Shown here piece by piece: positions 43,001-51,086 of a DNA stretch of 64,000 nt. The stretch's first letter is position 1; each line of letters begins with the position of its first letter. The stretch spans positions 1-64,000 of the IMG/VR virus record IMGVR_UViG_3300031754_000003, one strand, 5' to 3'. The stretch comes from a virus. Below the pieces are notes generated by a model. The model was not told the DNA's origin. It was given only the letters and a program-made list of their open reading frames with translations, and did no database searches. Made by a program: the position numbers and the translations under genes.

Positions 43001-43096
43001 GGCGGCCGAATGCCATTTCGCGAGATCAACCCTACCCCAGAGGGACGGAGAAATTTCTCCCCAACTAAACGCCGGATCGATGAGAGGGACGCTCAC
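40046..43096 (-). CDS. Tail nozzle/stabilisation protein with FCCH-like insertion
   Basis: 1016 residues. N-terminus SVPLIDPAFSWGEISPSLWGRVDLAKW and RNCYVNFRGGAYSRAGTAFVG is the standard start of the podoviral tail stabilisation/nozzle family. Residues about 103-165 (ITAISQSNPAQITAANDFAAG, GMTLLNGNTYIVG) match the FCCH-like domain often inserted there. Further marks: FFGDGTSATG, QQRRIFADSLNEPDTMWGSQPG. C-terminal 250 residues beta-rich. Forms the distal tail tube end. Confidence 0.8.
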   Translation of the reverse strand: MSVPLIDPAFSWGEISPSLWGRVDLAKWHSAAATLRNCYVNFRGGAYSRAGTAFVGMSRQTPLEGDPPPRLVNFNFSLLQNYCLEFGNFYGRIITNGAYVTEAPVTITAISQSNPAQITAANDFAAGDWVALAGIGGMTLLNGNTYIVGPSPTATHFTITDLDGISVDSTAFTAYTGGGTAARIYTFATPFAASAGLHMTDLQYLKWAQSADVMTFCCVNQITGTEYVPQNLSRSGTTNWSFAPLAIGTTAPTPFGLYGNATVGPNSSLSPPTLPCAYAYNVTSIDPTTGEESNTGVPLNITDGVDIAETAGSNVINWASLGSVQFKIYRAPPSYNTGNSSNALPVPIGSLFGLIGESLGTQFVDSNITADFSISPPQHRNPFAHGQILSLIITSSSNDWTVANAVINTSTGSGAVIQPIINTSNQIVAGFISNPGGNYSPGDTISFFGDGTSATGILKIGPQTGTNPSVVNYFQQRRIFADSLNEPDTMWGSQPGAFNNFDVSIPVGDADALTITPWSEQVNGVQWMLEMPGGLVTFTGSSIQTVQASGASALNPQPLTPTSAQALPQSSYGSSSTLRPERINWNMLAWEPDNSTLRKYSYQIWFNLYTGNDTIWQSSHLTQNHQIVDTAWCRKPNYLYWAVRDDGVLLSMTFLEEQEVAAWAKHTTQGAVRALCSTTELPIDALYLCVERPVARGGTRYFIERMDNRLWESSEDPWCVDCGVATVLPEPNATLFASTSGGSVIFTATAAVFNPGDIGSTLRFGGGIAAITGYVSSQALSGVWVYPCQQIIPDDPNGTPMWQMAGNWTLAPQLTSVGPLPFDFEGKQVVGLADGIPIGPLTINQNLVVHLPFPASNVKLGLGFTAQVQSVYLDAGQPTIQGRRKAVNAVTVRVETSGPMQAGANQVDASAQAPPPTFATWTNLASIPKSQLAPTYPSPGTFMNPTPMMVQPLFTGDMRVVIPSAWQKPGQVAAQQTLPQPLQVLAFVPELLEGDLPEATIQPRQRQDQPPQARRA

Positions 43097-43099
43097 GAT

Positions 43100-44032
43100 C
43101 TAATAGACGCCGCCGCCTTGGCCGCCATAGCCAAAAGCTCCGTCCTCCCAGCCTAGCGCGAAATAACCGGCTCCCGAGCCATATCCCCCGCCCCAGCCGC
43201 CGTACCCATAGGCAGTGCGAGCCCTTAGCCAACTAGCCTCGTAGCTGGCAGTCTGCAGGAACCCGACTTCGTTGGCTGACGCCATCCGCGCCTTGCCGAT
43301 AGCTAGTTCCGCCAGCGCTGTGCGTTGAGCAACGATGCCGGCGCGTTCCTTAGGGTCTGGGATTACGGTTGGAGCAAAGCGTATAGCAAGGACATCAACC
43401 ATCGCTTGCGAGAAAAGCTCGTCCCAAGTCTCAATCTCCAATGCAAGCCGGGTATAGACCAGCCACGCATCGAAAACGTCCGTCAGGATAATTCTCCTGG
43501 TATTCGGGCCAACTCCTTCGATGTCATCGAGATCGGGGATCTGATCCCATTGCTGCACTCCGATCTCTGTAGGGAATTGATCCGTTGATGACGACAGGAA
43601 CCGCGCGGGCGTCTCCTCATGCCAATGAGACGATGAGATGTTATCCGCGAACGGTGGAACCGGCGATTGGGTCAACGGAGGCGGAATAGTTAAATTCCCT
43701 GGAGGAAATCCTGGCGCGCTTTGCCGGTTCCAAGGCACCCAGCGTGGCCTCACACAATCGATGGGCCAAGCATAGGAAAACCGCCAAGGAGGTTCGACTA
43801 GCCCCGCACCAGGGAAGTCAGGAACTTGATTGAGACGATCCCCGAGCAATTGCATCTTGCTGCGCTTGCGGGCGAACGACCAATGAGACATCCGAAGGAG
43901 TTGCCGCAACGTCTCCCCGTACCAACGCCGGGCGAGTTCGCTCTCCGTGGTCCCATCTTCGAATGAACCGATGATCTTTCCTTGGCCGAGTTCATCCAAC
44001 GCACGGTTCACCACGTCCGAAGGGAGCCTCAT
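43100..44032 (-). CDS. Head-tail adaptor / tail tubular protein A-like 1
   Basis: 310 residues. N-terminus PSDVVNRALDELGQGKIIGSFEDGTTES and the LLRMSHWSFARKR segment define the gp11-like tail tubular A family. Longer than its two neighbours because of a proline-rich insertion (about 85-135) and a Gly/Tyr-rich tail (GYGGWGGGYGSGAGYFALG). First of three tandem paralogues downstream of the fibre-like gene. Confidence 0.75.
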   Translation of the reverse strand: MRLPSDVVNRALDELGQGKIIGSFEDGTTESELARRWYGETLRQLLRMSHWSFARKRSKMQLLGDRLNQVPDFPGAGLVEPPWRFSYAWPIDCVRPRWVPWNRQSAPGFPPGNLTIPPPLTQSPVPPFADNISSSHWHEETPARFLSSSTDQFPTEIGVQQWDQIPDLDDIEGVGPNTRRIILTDVFDAWLVYTRLALEIETWDELFSQAMVDVLAIRFAPTVIPDPKERAGIVAQRTALAELAIGKARMASANEVGFLQTASYEASWLRARTAYGYGGWGGGYGSGAGYFALGWEDGAFGYGGQGGGVY

Positions 44033-44734
44033 CTATCCCCTCCGCTTGTCTGCCATCGCAGCATCAACAGCGCTCTCTTGCGCCGCTGACTTCATCAAGT
44101 CGAGATTTTGCGAGAGCGGTACAGCGAGCTTTTCTTTGAGTGACGTGATCAAAACCCGCAAAAATGAGACATTCCATTGGGATGGATCAATAACCTGTGC
44201 GAGGTAGATCGCGATTGCATTGCGCACATTCGCTAGGATCACCTTCGTCCCGGAGGCCAACGGGCCGCCCGAGCCACCGATCAATATGTTGTCTGCGCCC
44301 GTGAGTATCTGGCCACCGCCCGTCAGGATCTCACCACCGCCACCTAATGTGAAATCATTATCGATCCGCCATAGGGCTGGCTTCGGATCACGGTTCGGCA
44401 GCAGGAAAGGTTGCGGCACGATCGCACGCAATTCTAATGCGTCCGATGGATAGCCGTACTCATAGAGCCAACCTGGCGGAGGATAGGTGGAGTTCCATGG
44501 AGTCTGCGGATTGTATCCACCTGGCGGCGGTGGACCTTTGAGAAGCGTCAGCGCAATTGAGCGCCTAGCGAAATCCCAATCCATCGAGCGGAGGAGTTCA
44601 TCCCTGGTCTCGCCGTAGACTTCGAGGAAAGCCTTTGAAGCCTCGGAGCCGTCGTATGCTGAACCAATCCGGCGACGAACCCCCAACTCGCGGAGCACTT
44701 GGTTCCAGATATCTTCGACGCTCGGGACGGGCAT
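44033..44734 (-). CDS. Head-tail adaptor / tail tubular protein A-like 2
   Basis: 233 residues. Same family signature: VEDIWNQVLRELGVRRRIGSAYDGSEAS, then ELLRSMDWDFARRSIALTL. Central region includes four TGG-type turns (GGGGEILTGGGQILTGADN), then a helical C-terminus. Adjacent to paralogue 1 with no gap and overlapping paralogue 3 by 1 base. Confidence 0.75.
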   Translation of the reverse strand: MPVPSVEDIWNQVLRELGVRRRIGSAYDGSEASKAFLEVYGETRDELLRSMDWDFARRSIALTLLKGPPPPGGYNPQTPWNSTYPPPGWLYEYGYPSDALELRAIVPQPFLLPNRDPKPALWRIDNDFTLGGGGEILTGGGQILTGADNILIGGSGGPLASGTKVILANVRNAIAIYLAQVIDPSQWNVSFLRVLITSLKEKLAVPLSQNLDLMKSAAQESAVDAAMADKRRG

Positions 44735-45309
44735 TACACACTCCGCGCCACGCTTTCGTCACTCAGTTCCGCTAGCTGTTCATAGCGAGCCGCAGTCTCT
44801 AGCAACTCCTTAGCATAGTCCGGACGCCCGGCAAGCGCCATGGCTAGCGGGTTGGCGAGCTGACGCACGACCGATTGTTCAAACACCGCGTCCCATTCAT
44901 TCTCCGTTACCAACGATGTCGTGTAGACAAGCTCGGCGTTCGCCTGATTGGTCGCGATCAATTTCCCAGGATTCGCGAAGTAGACGAGACCGCGGATCGG
45001 GTAAGGATCGAAGATATTATACCGACCGGATGGCGCTATCTGCCTCGCCCAGACGCAATCTCCGGGATAAACGTAAGCGTAGATCCACGGAGGCGGCACG
45101 GACGCGGGGGATACAGTAAGCGCTACCGTAAAGCGCGCGAAATCTGGATTATTCTGGCGCAGCAACAACTGCACGGTCGGAGTGTAGAGAACAGTCGCTG
45201 CATTCGCCGCAGGCGGGAACGCCGATGTTCCGTCGCCAAACGCCTCGATCTGGGTCTGGGAACCTATGAACTCCAGCGCTTGGTTAAACACGTCAATGGA
45301 TGAGGTCAT
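44734..45309 (-). CDS. Head-tail adaptor / tail tubular protein A-like 3
   Basis: 191 residues, close to the usual length of T7 gp11. Marks: SIDVFNQALEFIGSQTQIEAFGDGTSA, VQLLLRQNNPDFARFTVAL, WIYAYVYPGDCVWARQI, and the VYTTSLVTENEWDAVFEQSVVRQLA helix. Likely the canonical adaptor ring between portal and nozzle. Confidence 0.75.
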   Translation of the reverse strand: MTSSIDVFNQALEFIGSQTQIEAFGDGTSAFPPAANAATVLYTPTVQLLLRQNNPDFARFTVALTVSPASVPPPWIYAYVYPGDCVWARQIAPSGRYNIFDPYPIRGLVYFANPGKLIATNQANAELVYTTSLVTENEWDAVFEQSVVRQLANPLAMALAGRPDYAKELLETAARYEQLAELSDESVARSV

Positions 45310-47487
45310 CTAACGGCATGACCAAAGCGTGCTCAATCCCTGACATTCGATAAACTGGCTAAGACCAAAAGAGGTCGGGACCGCAGCGATATTCCCGCCG
45401 GTGACAAAGGCAGCACCACCGCCATTGACAAATCGCAGAACACGTCCCGGCCATATACTACCGATAGTCGAGACCGGCGTAGCGCCGGATAGAGTGACCA
45501 ATGGTGAAAATCCAGGATCGATAGAGGCCGCTGCCGTCAAAGGCAATGACCTAGTGTCAATGTTGAAATTATTGACAAATATCGCTATCGCAGCGGGGCT
45601 CGCCCCCTGTATCGTCGTGTTTGGATAATCGACAAAATGATTCCCCTGCACATTCAACTCTACATCCTTCGAATTATTCACAAAGTCTGTCAACACTGTG
45701 CTGACGGCGGTATCACAAGTGCCGCCTATCGTATTATTGAGGATGTCATGCCGGCCCATCCCGCCAGATTCTATCTCATATGCGGCGTATACACCCGGCG
45801 ATTCAAAGCTGGCCCCGCAATCGAAGCCATTTATATATCTAACGTCGACTACATTTGCCCCGACATCTACGCCGATTGCTCCAGATAATTCCATCCGGTG
45901 TCCGTCGAATGCAATGTGTCCCACATTGCCGCTGCCGGCCGTATTGAGTAGTTCCACTCCAACAGCCGGATTGAACACCGATACGCCGGGAGTACGACCA
46001 TATCTGCCGCCGATCTGCCCAATCGAGCCTGTCCAGGTGTGGTCAAAAACAAGCTGCCCAATTTGGGCGCTAGAGGAAGTGGGGTTTATATAAATCCCAT
46101 AGAAGTTGACGGTATCAAACGCGGCATGCGTTATCCAGCCGCCGTCCACGACTTGGCCGGCCCCTGGATCGACCATGAACCCGACGTCCATATATAGCGC
46201 TTCCACGTTATCGCCGATGTAAGCGCCCCCCTCGTTTAGCAATTCGAAACCGGCTGTTCCGATATTCACGGTGCCGTTGGAAGACGGTCCTGCAGCAGCC
46301 TGAGCACCGATAGCTATATTAGAGAGCATTGCATCGATAGAAACGGCCCCAGGGCCAATTCTCACCAATCGGCAATTCGGTTGCAGCGCAGGGTTGGTGA
46401 TACGCCAGTCTCGATAAGTATTCGTATTTCCGTTCTCGTCCAATGCGTGGCACGCGTTGAGAATCACAAGGCGAGTGAGAACGGTTTGCTCGGCATTGTC
46501 GACGATCGCTGTCCCAGATGTCGCATTGCTGCCGCTCGTTCCTGGCGAGACCGAGAAATTATCAAATTTACTCCCATTTGCTCCCGTATTTATGGTCAGC
46601 ATCGTAGGATTAGCCGAACAGGCCACGAAACCGCCATCGGCTGGGCCATTATCTGAGCCGCTCGCCGAGCCTTGCACAGTTATCGGGAAATTAAAAGTCA
46701 ATGCGGTTATACAATATTCGTGCGATCCAAGGATAACTTTGCCAGGATTGGAATTTAGCATTGCCGTAAAGGCCGCGTTATCATTGGTCACGCCATCGCC
46801 GACCGCTCCCCATACTCCCGGAAAGACGCCTTCCGGGGGGATATGCAATAACCAACAACCCCCGCCCGATGCCTTTACTTGGGAGCCGTTATCACCATTG
46901 CCGCCGTTCAACGAACATGTGCCAGAAGAGTAATTATAGATCGCGGCCCCGCTATCGCCTGGAATCGTGAAGCCCTCACGATAGACGACCGAGGCTCCTG
47001 CCGTGCTCTCCAAAAGGAGAGCGGCGTTATTTGGAACCGCAGGTAGCCCCGTAACCGTAGCCCCAACGCATTGCGATACGATTCCGTTGATATCGCATTG
47101 TAATGGGAGTGGCGCCGCGCCCCCGAAAGCGTTGTAAGACAACAAACCGCCGCCCAAAGCGTTAGCATCGAAACTCAGCGCATGATAGCCATTTGTGCTA
47201 TTTATCGGTGCGTCAAGTAAGCTTACGTGTGTGCCGAATGGGCCGCTCCCAGGATCATGATTGACCTGTAGCAATTCGCTAAGCCCGGCTCCGGTCTGCG
47301 TTCCTGAAGCGCTAAGTCCGCTCGCAAACCCGCTATCCACGACGGCAGCGAAGCCCTGCCCTGGGCCAAGCTGGTACATCGGCACATGACCGCCGATCGC
47401 TGGTCCGGCTTGCAGCACGCTCTGCGCCCATGCCGGGGTATGGAGCAAAACTCCGACCAGTAGAGCCAAGGGCAATCTGATCTTCAT
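45310..47487 (-). CDS. Secreted fibre/beta-helix protein within the tail module
   Basis: 725 residues from ATG 47487; the upstream extension lacks coding character. Signal peptide MKIRLPLALLVGVLLHTPAWA before QSV. Next comes HVPMYQLGPGQGFAAVVDSG and the segment around GLSELLQVNHDPG...YHALSFDANALGGGLLSYN, a conserved N-terminal domain I know from phage proteins in this gene position. Residues 230-700 form a beta-helix (VWGAVGDGVTNDNAAFTAML, then NDNTN-type turns), as in tail spikes. A spike gene with a Sec signal placed among virion genes is notable. Confidence 0.65.
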   Translation of the reverse strand: MKIRLPLALLVGVLLHTPAWAQSVLQAGPAIGGHVPMYQLGPGQGFAAVVDSGFASGLSASGTQTGAGLSELLQVNHDPGSGPFGTHVSLLDAPINSTNGYHALSFDANALGGGLLSYNAFGGAAPLPLQCDINGIVSQCVGATVTGLPAVPNNAALLLESTAGASVVYREGFTIPGDSGAAIYNYSSGTCSLNGGNGDNGSQVKASGGGCWLLHIPPEGVFPGVWGAVGDGVTNDNAAFTAMLNSNPGKVILGSHEYCITALTFNFPITVQGSASGSDNGPADGGFVACSANPTMLTINTGANGSKFDNFSVSPGTSGSNATSGTAIVDNAEQTVLTRLVILNACHALDENGNTNTYRDWRITNPALQPNCRLVRIGPGAVSIDAMLSNIAIGAQAAAGPSSNGTVNIGTAGFELLNEGGAYIGDNVEALYMDVGFMVDPGAGQVVDGGWITHAAFDTVNFYGIYINPTSSSAQIGQLVFDHTWTGSIGQIGGRYGRTPGVSVFNPAVGVELLNTAGSGNVGHIAFDGHRMELSGAIGVDVGANVVDVRYINGFDCGASFESPGVYAAYEIESGGMGRHDILNNTIGGTCDTAVSTVLTDFVNNSKDVELNVQGNHFVDYPNTTIQGASPAAIAIFVNNFNIDTRSLPLTAAASIDPGFSPLVTLSGATPVSTIGSIWPGRVLRFVNGGGAAFVTGGNIAAVPTSFGLSQFIECQGLSTLWSCR

Positions 47488-47491
47488 CTGC

Positions 47492-47941
47492 TCAGTCCCA
47501 GGAAATTGCGCAGATACCGCCCACAGGCACGGCCGATAAGACGACGCCAACTTTAAATGGCCAATCGAGTGGGAAGATTTTGCCCGCAAGATTATCGGCT
47601 GCGTTATACGGCAACGTCCATACAAGGTTAGCCGACGATACCGCCCCGGTTGTCGAACAGTCATTGAGCGTAAATGCCCCAGATGTTCCGCCTGGGGCGT
47701 TGACGATAACCCTACGTACTCGTCCTGGCCCAGCTTTGATGACGACGGCGGTCGAGAGATTCAGTGATGAATTGACGCCGCCAGCCTCGGTTGCGAGGTT
47801 GCCGAGCCCATCCGTGGTAGCTAGACCGCCCGTGGCATCAGTCAGGATGACGTTCGGGATTAGCGCGCCTGTGCCGGTGACGGTCTCCACGAGCGATTGC
47901 GGCGTGGCGTTCGCATCGGTAATCCTGAGCGTACCCTGCAT
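47492..47941 (-). CDS. Hypothetical beta-rich structural-region protein
   Basis: 149 residues, no signal peptide. Beta-rich, with RVRRVIVNAPGGTSGAFTLND and WTLPYNAADNLAGKIFPLDWPFKVGVVLSAVP, a pattern common in small phage head or tail proteins. The closing GGICAISWD strand suggests a jelly-roll. Its stop is 4 bases before the fibre gene start. Confidence 0.55.
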   Translation of the reverse strand: MQGTLRITDANATPQSLVETVTGTGALIPNVILTDATGGLATTDGLGNLATEAGGVNSSLNLSTAVVIKAGPGRVRRVIVNAPGGTSGAFTLNDCSTTGAVSSANLVWTLPYNAADNLAGKIFPLDWPFKVGVVLSAVPVGGICAISWD

Positions 47942-48109
47942 TTAGGTTTCCGGAAGAAACCGATAGGGCCAGCCTGCAAACAAGGCGGCGAAAAATAACG
48001 CGGGCGAGCCGAGACCAGCGCTGATAGGTGGAGAGGGCGGCGCCGGACGGAACGGGTTCTGCCAGGAAATCGCGTTCTCAGGGCGCGGCGTGATGCCCCC
48101 TCGGTTCAT
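47942..48109 (-). CDS. Small proline-rich protein with possible membrane segment
   Basis: 55 residues, read directly; ATG 48109 overlaps the upstream stop as ATGA and the stop abuts the next gene start. N-terminal half Pro-rich (PFRPAPPSPPISAGLG), C-terminal half hydrophobic (SPALFFAALFAGWPYRFLP). Function unknown. Confidence 0.5.
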   Translation of the reverse strand: MNRGGITPRPENAISWQNPFRPAPPSPPISAGLGSPALFFAALFAGWPYRFLPET

Positions 48110-48282
48110 TTCCGACGTCTCTTATCAGGAACTTCCTCAACCTCAACAGGTCGAGGGCGCTCCCAGCCTGATGGTGACAAACCGGGGATATAGGCGGGGT
48201 TACCGCCGCCATTGATCCGTTCGATATGCGTCGCCCGCGGATGGTTGCTATCAAGTTCCTTGTGAAAGACCGCCTCAGCCAT
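48106..48282 (-). CDS. Hypothetical small charged protein
   Basis: 58 residues from ATG 48282 inside the upstream gene end. Begins MAEAVFHKELDSNHPRATHI and ends in a basic VPDKRRRK tail. Little structure expected. Part of a string of tightly overlapping small genes in the head-tail region. Confidence 0.5.
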   Translation of the reverse strand: MAEAVFHKELDSNHPRATHIERINGGGNPAYIPGLSPSGWERPRPVEVEEVPDKRRRK

Positions 48283-48775
48283 AGCGTCGGGTCTCCTGAC
48301 TCTCGTCCTCAACATCCATTTCGATGATCTGCAGGCGCACAGTGTCGCCACCCCATTGAGGGCTGTCTGTGCTCTCAACACGAGCCGTGCCGATCAAATG
48401 GATCGTATCTCCCTTCTCGCAGTCATCATCGAGATCCAGCTTTTCGCAATCTCCGTCACACAGGCGGATCGCTACCGGCCGATCGAGCGATACGAATTCT
48501 CCATCGGGACCGGCCATTTCTCTCAACTCAACCTCGATCCGCACATTCTCGCGGTCTCGGTAGACGCCGATCGCCGTCCCCATCGCGCCGAAGTGTAATG
48601 TCGCGTCAGGCTTTGGCTCGCCTTCGCAGATCTTGCTGAGATCGTCTTTATCGATCGAGAAGCTCAGGCCCTCCGGATAATCCGGGACATCTGGCGGAGC
48701 GCCCATCCCGAGCATCCGATCGATCTTCTCCTCGTCGTCGTACTCCATCGACTGATGTTTACGCAGGGCCTGCAC
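48275..48775 (-). CDS. Capsid staple-like protein
   Basis: 166 residues from GTG 48775 (AGAGGG upstream); ATG 48748 is an alternative. The layout resembles phage capsid staple/stabilising proteins: YPEGLSFSIDKDDLSKI in the N-terminal part and KGDTIHLIGTARVESTDSPQ...VRLQIIEMDVED at the C-terminus, a beta-rich end. The middle has an acidic DGDCEKLDLDDDCEKGD loop. Assignment is by sequence pattern only. Confidence 0.5.
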   Translation of the reverse strand: MQALRKHQSMEYDDEEKIDRMLGMGAPPDVPDYPEGLSFSIDKDDLSKICEGEPKPDATLHFGAMGTAIGVYRDRENVRIEVELREMAGPDGEFVSLDRPVAIRLCDGDCEKLDLDDDCEKGDTIHLIGTARVESTDSPQWGGDTVRLQIIEMDVEDESQETRRYG

Positions 48776-49091
48776 CGCCGCCCTCTCCAGGTTCTGCCGA
48801 GGCGTTCTCAGCGGCCATCGGCTGATCCCCGCCCATTTCCGACATATGGCGCCGGTTCATCGCCTCCATGCGTTCCATCTGCCGTTTGTGAAGCGCGTCG
48901 TGCTCGCCGCGGTGTTGACCGTGCAGATCCATGCGCTCGCGGCGCTGTGTTCTGAATTCGGTCTCCCGCTCGTCCGCGTGCCGGCCTTCCATCTCTTTGT
49001 GACCGCCTTCGCCATCACCGCGCTTCTCGCCAGAATCGCGCTCTTCGCGCTTGGCATAACGGCGTTCCGAACCAGTCTTTTCCTCAGCCAT
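48759..49091 (-). CDS. Highly charged coiled-coil-like protein
   Basis: 110 residues from ATG 49091 (TGATG overlap). Very rich in Glu, Arg, Lys and His (EERDSGEKRGDGEGGHKEM), with Met-rich helical heptad-like parts (ALHKRQMERMEAMNRRHMSEM). Could be a small scaffold or head-assembly helper. No family recognised. Confidence 0.5.
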   Translation of the reverse strand: MAEEKTGSERRYAKREERDSGEKRGDGEGGHKEMEGRHADERETEFRTQRRERMDLHGQHRGEHDALHKRQMERMEAMNRRHMSEMGGDQPMAAENASAEPGEGGGAGPA

Positions 49092-49309
49092 CACTTGCTC
49101 TTTCGGTTGTAACGCCGCTCGACTCCGCCGTGGTGCCAGCCTTCCATCGTTTGAGCGCGGATCGCATCGCGGCGGATCTCGGGATTACTCGAATGAGCGG
49201 CAGCCGCGAGCCGATCTTGCGGGATCTTCTCATCTTCAGAGATCCCTAACTCCCGGTGTAATTTACCCCGCTCTCCTCCGGGATTCCATTTGTGGCGACG
49301 TTCGGCCAT
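49091..49309 (-). CDS. Hypothetical small protein
   Basis: 72 residues from ATG 49309; a longer TTG-initiated form from 49369 overlaps the upstream gene. Polar and helical (RGKLHRELGISEDEKIPQDRL, HSSNPEIRRDAIRAQTMEGW). Resembles small phage proteins of the DUF-type found near capsid genes, but no certain family. Confidence 0.5.
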   Translation of the reverse strand: MAERRHKWNPGGERGKLHRELGISEDEKIPQDRLAAAAHSSNPEIRRDAIRAQTMEGWHHGGVERRYNRKSK

Positions 49310-49328
49310 CGCTGGTTTCCGAGCTTGA

Positions 49329-49649
49329 TCAATCAGGGTCAGCACGTTGGGCAGGCTTTGTTGACTCAACTAGTTCGTAACTTCTGAGAAACAGGGTCGC
49401 CGAAGTCACCATCTGCGTGCCGTCCGCCAGGATCACGAGATAATCCCCCTTGTCCACGTCCCCGGAGCGAGCAACCGTGGCTGGCACGGTATGGGGAAGA
49501 AAGCCTTCGAGGATCAAAAGAGACCCACCCGTAGGCTCCGGTTTCGCATCTTCGATCTTGACCGCGCCAACGGTCCATGTGGCTCGATAACGAGGAAGCT
49601 CCGCAAGTGGATCATCGACCTGTACATCATCAACCTTGGATTTGCTCAT
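49329..49649 (-). CDS. Hypothetical protein
   Basis: 106 residues. Beta-rich middle: ATWTVGAVKIED, GSLLILEGFLPHTVPATVARSG, GDYLVILADGTQMVTSATLFLRSYEL. The domain looks like a small beta-barrel. No family recognised. Same string of small head-tail genes. Confidence 0.5.
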   Translation of the reverse strand: MSKSKVDDVQVDDPLAELPRYRATWTVGAVKIEDAKPEPTGGSLLILEGFLPHTVPATVARSGDVDKGDYLVILADGTQMVTSATLFLRSYELVESTKPAQRADPD

Positions 49650-49655
49650 AGCAGA

Positions 49656-49868
49656 TCACCCAACTCCTTGACGTTCATTTCGGTCGCGATAGCGTCGGCT
49701 TGCCTTCTCGTCGCTGCGCTTCTCCGCATCAGAGAGAAGCTGTGTTCCGGTATCGGCTTTATTGAATTCTTTTGCTACGGATTGCGAGATCTTGTTCCGC
49801 TTGGCAAACGCCGGATCATGAGCTGCCGCCGCCATAAAGCGTGCTTGTTTTTCACTACTACTCGGCAT
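49656..49868 (-). CDS. Conserved small phage protein (KQARFMAAAAH type)
   Basis: 70 residues from ATG 49868. The N-terminus PSSSEKQARFMAAAAHDPAF and the ISQSVAKEFNKAD stretch match a family of small basic proteins widespread in phages of proteobacteria. The C-terminus is charged (EKRSDEKASRRYRDRNERQ). Function unknown. Confidence 0.6.
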   Translation of the reverse strand: MPSSSEKQARFMAAAAHDPAFAKRNKISQSVAKEFNKADTGTQLLSDAEKRSDEKASRRYRDRNERQGVG

Positions 49869-50079
49869 CTCCGCTCTCCCGTGCGATAAGCTCATCGGCT
49901 TTGCGCACGAGATCCTCGCCGAGAGCCCGCGCGGCGGTCGGGGTAAGCACTACAAACTCATCCATACGCCGCCGCCAGATGACGAGTCGAATAACCATCC
50001 CATCAAACTGCGCCTCGGCATGATCCTCATAATAGCTGGCCCCTTTTGGGGGCGCTCCACTCACTGGAGTCGATACCAT
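49858..50079 (-). CDS. Hypothetical protein
   Basis: 73 residues from ATG 50079, just inside the previous gene's end. Beta strand pair (AQFDGMVIRLVIWRRRMDEFVVL) then a helix (TPTAARALGEDLVRKADELIA). No family recognised. Overlaps both neighbours slightly. Confidence 0.5.
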   Translation of the reverse strand: MVSTPVSGAPPKGASYYEDHAEAQFDGMVIRLVIWRRRMDEFVVLTPTAARALGEDLVRKADELIARESGDAE

Positions 50080-50549
50080 GTGCTTGTCAGCGAGATGTAG
50101 CGCCAGCAATAGGAGGTCCCCGCCACCGTGGCTGCGACCGCCGTCCCAACGAGCGACTGCCCGGTGTTGGCCGATACGGTCAAGGTGGTCACGACTCCAC
50201 TATCAAGGAGACAGAATTCCTGCCCACTCCCCGGATTGGCAGGCATCGTGACCGTGCCCGTCGCAAGCGGCGTGGTCGCAGGGTTCAGGAAAAGCAGCGA
50301 TGTAGTGTTGAGCGGAGTGATCGAGAACCCGGTCACCGGGACCGCGTCCTGCTCGTTCAGCATAGCGCCAATCTGTCCTGGATTCACAAACGGCTGCGCT
50401 GCTGACGGCGCCCCACCTGGTACGATCGGCACGAGATCGGTCTGGGTCACCTTTCCGGGATTGGATGCCGGCGGGTTGAGTTGGGCAAAAGCCGGGCCGG
50501 CGAGCATCAGTGCGAATGCTCCCATAGCGGCTATTTTACGGAATTGCAT
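50061..50549 (-). CDS. Secreted beta-rich protein
   Basis: 162 residues with signal peptide MQFRKIAAMGAFALMLAGPAFA before QLN. Mature part: a Pro-rich start (LNPPASNPGKVTQTDLVPIV), PGQIGAMLNEQ, then an eight-strand-like region (ATGTVTMPANPGSGQEFCLLDSG, SYCWRYISLTSTWYRL). The same N-terminal motif (TDLVPIVPGGAPSA...FVNPGQI) appears in other phage structural-region proteins. First of three adjacent secreted genes. Confidence 0.55.
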   Translation of the reverse strand: MQFRKIAAMGAFALMLAGPAFAQLNPPASNPGKVTQTDLVPIVPGGAPSAAQPFVNPGQIGAMLNEQDAVPVTGFSITPLNTTSLLFLNPATTPLATGTVTMPANPGSGQEFCLLDSGVVTTLTVSANTGQSLVGTAVAATVAGTSYCWRYISLTSTWYRLQ

Positions 50550-50569
50550 AGTAGGACTCCAAAGAAGGT

Positions 50570-51076
50570 TCAGTTAGGGTTCGACGGGCCTCCGTAAAGC
50601 GGCTTGCAATAAATCCGAACATCTACTGTAGCCCCGCTTTGGCTGGTTCCGACGTTGAAATACACTTGGCTGAGGTTGAATGCCTCGGTGGTCGCCGCGA
50701 CGGTTGGCGAATAGGCACTGCCGGCAGCGTTGAGTGCGGCGGCCGTCAACGTCGAGAGCACACCGTTGGCAACAACCGTAACACCCGTGGCACCTGCGGC
50801 GGTGAAAATCCCGGCCGCAGCCGAGCTGAGGGAGACGTTGGCGTTCGCGTAGATGACCTTGTCGATATAGTAGCTGCCACCGCCATTCAGGACGCTTGGT
50901 GCCGAGATCGGAATGATCTTATCGCCCGTGGCCGCGAGGCTCACCCCAAAAGCTTGGCCACATTGTACGCTACCCGGCGCATAGGCTTGCCAAGGTGTCG
51001 TCTGGAATTGAAATTGGGTTTGCGCCTCGGCCGCTATGGGGAGCAAGAGGGCAAACAAGAAAATGCGGTGTTTCAC
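50570..51076 (-). CDS. Secreted beta-rich protein
   Basis: 168 residues with signal peptide MKHRIFLFALLLPIAAEA before QTQ. Mature region rich in Ala, Gly, Ser and aromatic residues (WQAYAPGSVQCGQAFGVSLAA, YYIDKVIYANANVSLSSAAAG). One Cys pair possible (Cys39, Cys159). No family recognised. Lies between two other exported proteins near capsid genes. Confidence 0.55.
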   Translation of the reverse strand: MKHRIFLFALLLPIAAEAQTQFQFQTTPWQAYAPGSVQCGQAFGVSLAATGDKIIPISAPSVLNGGGSYYIDKVIYANANVSLSSAAAGIFTAAGATGVTVVANGVLSTLTAAALNAAGSAYSPTVAATTEAFNLSQVYFNVGTSQSGATVDVRIYCKPLYGGPSNPN

Positions 51077-51086
51077 CTGAAGCCTT

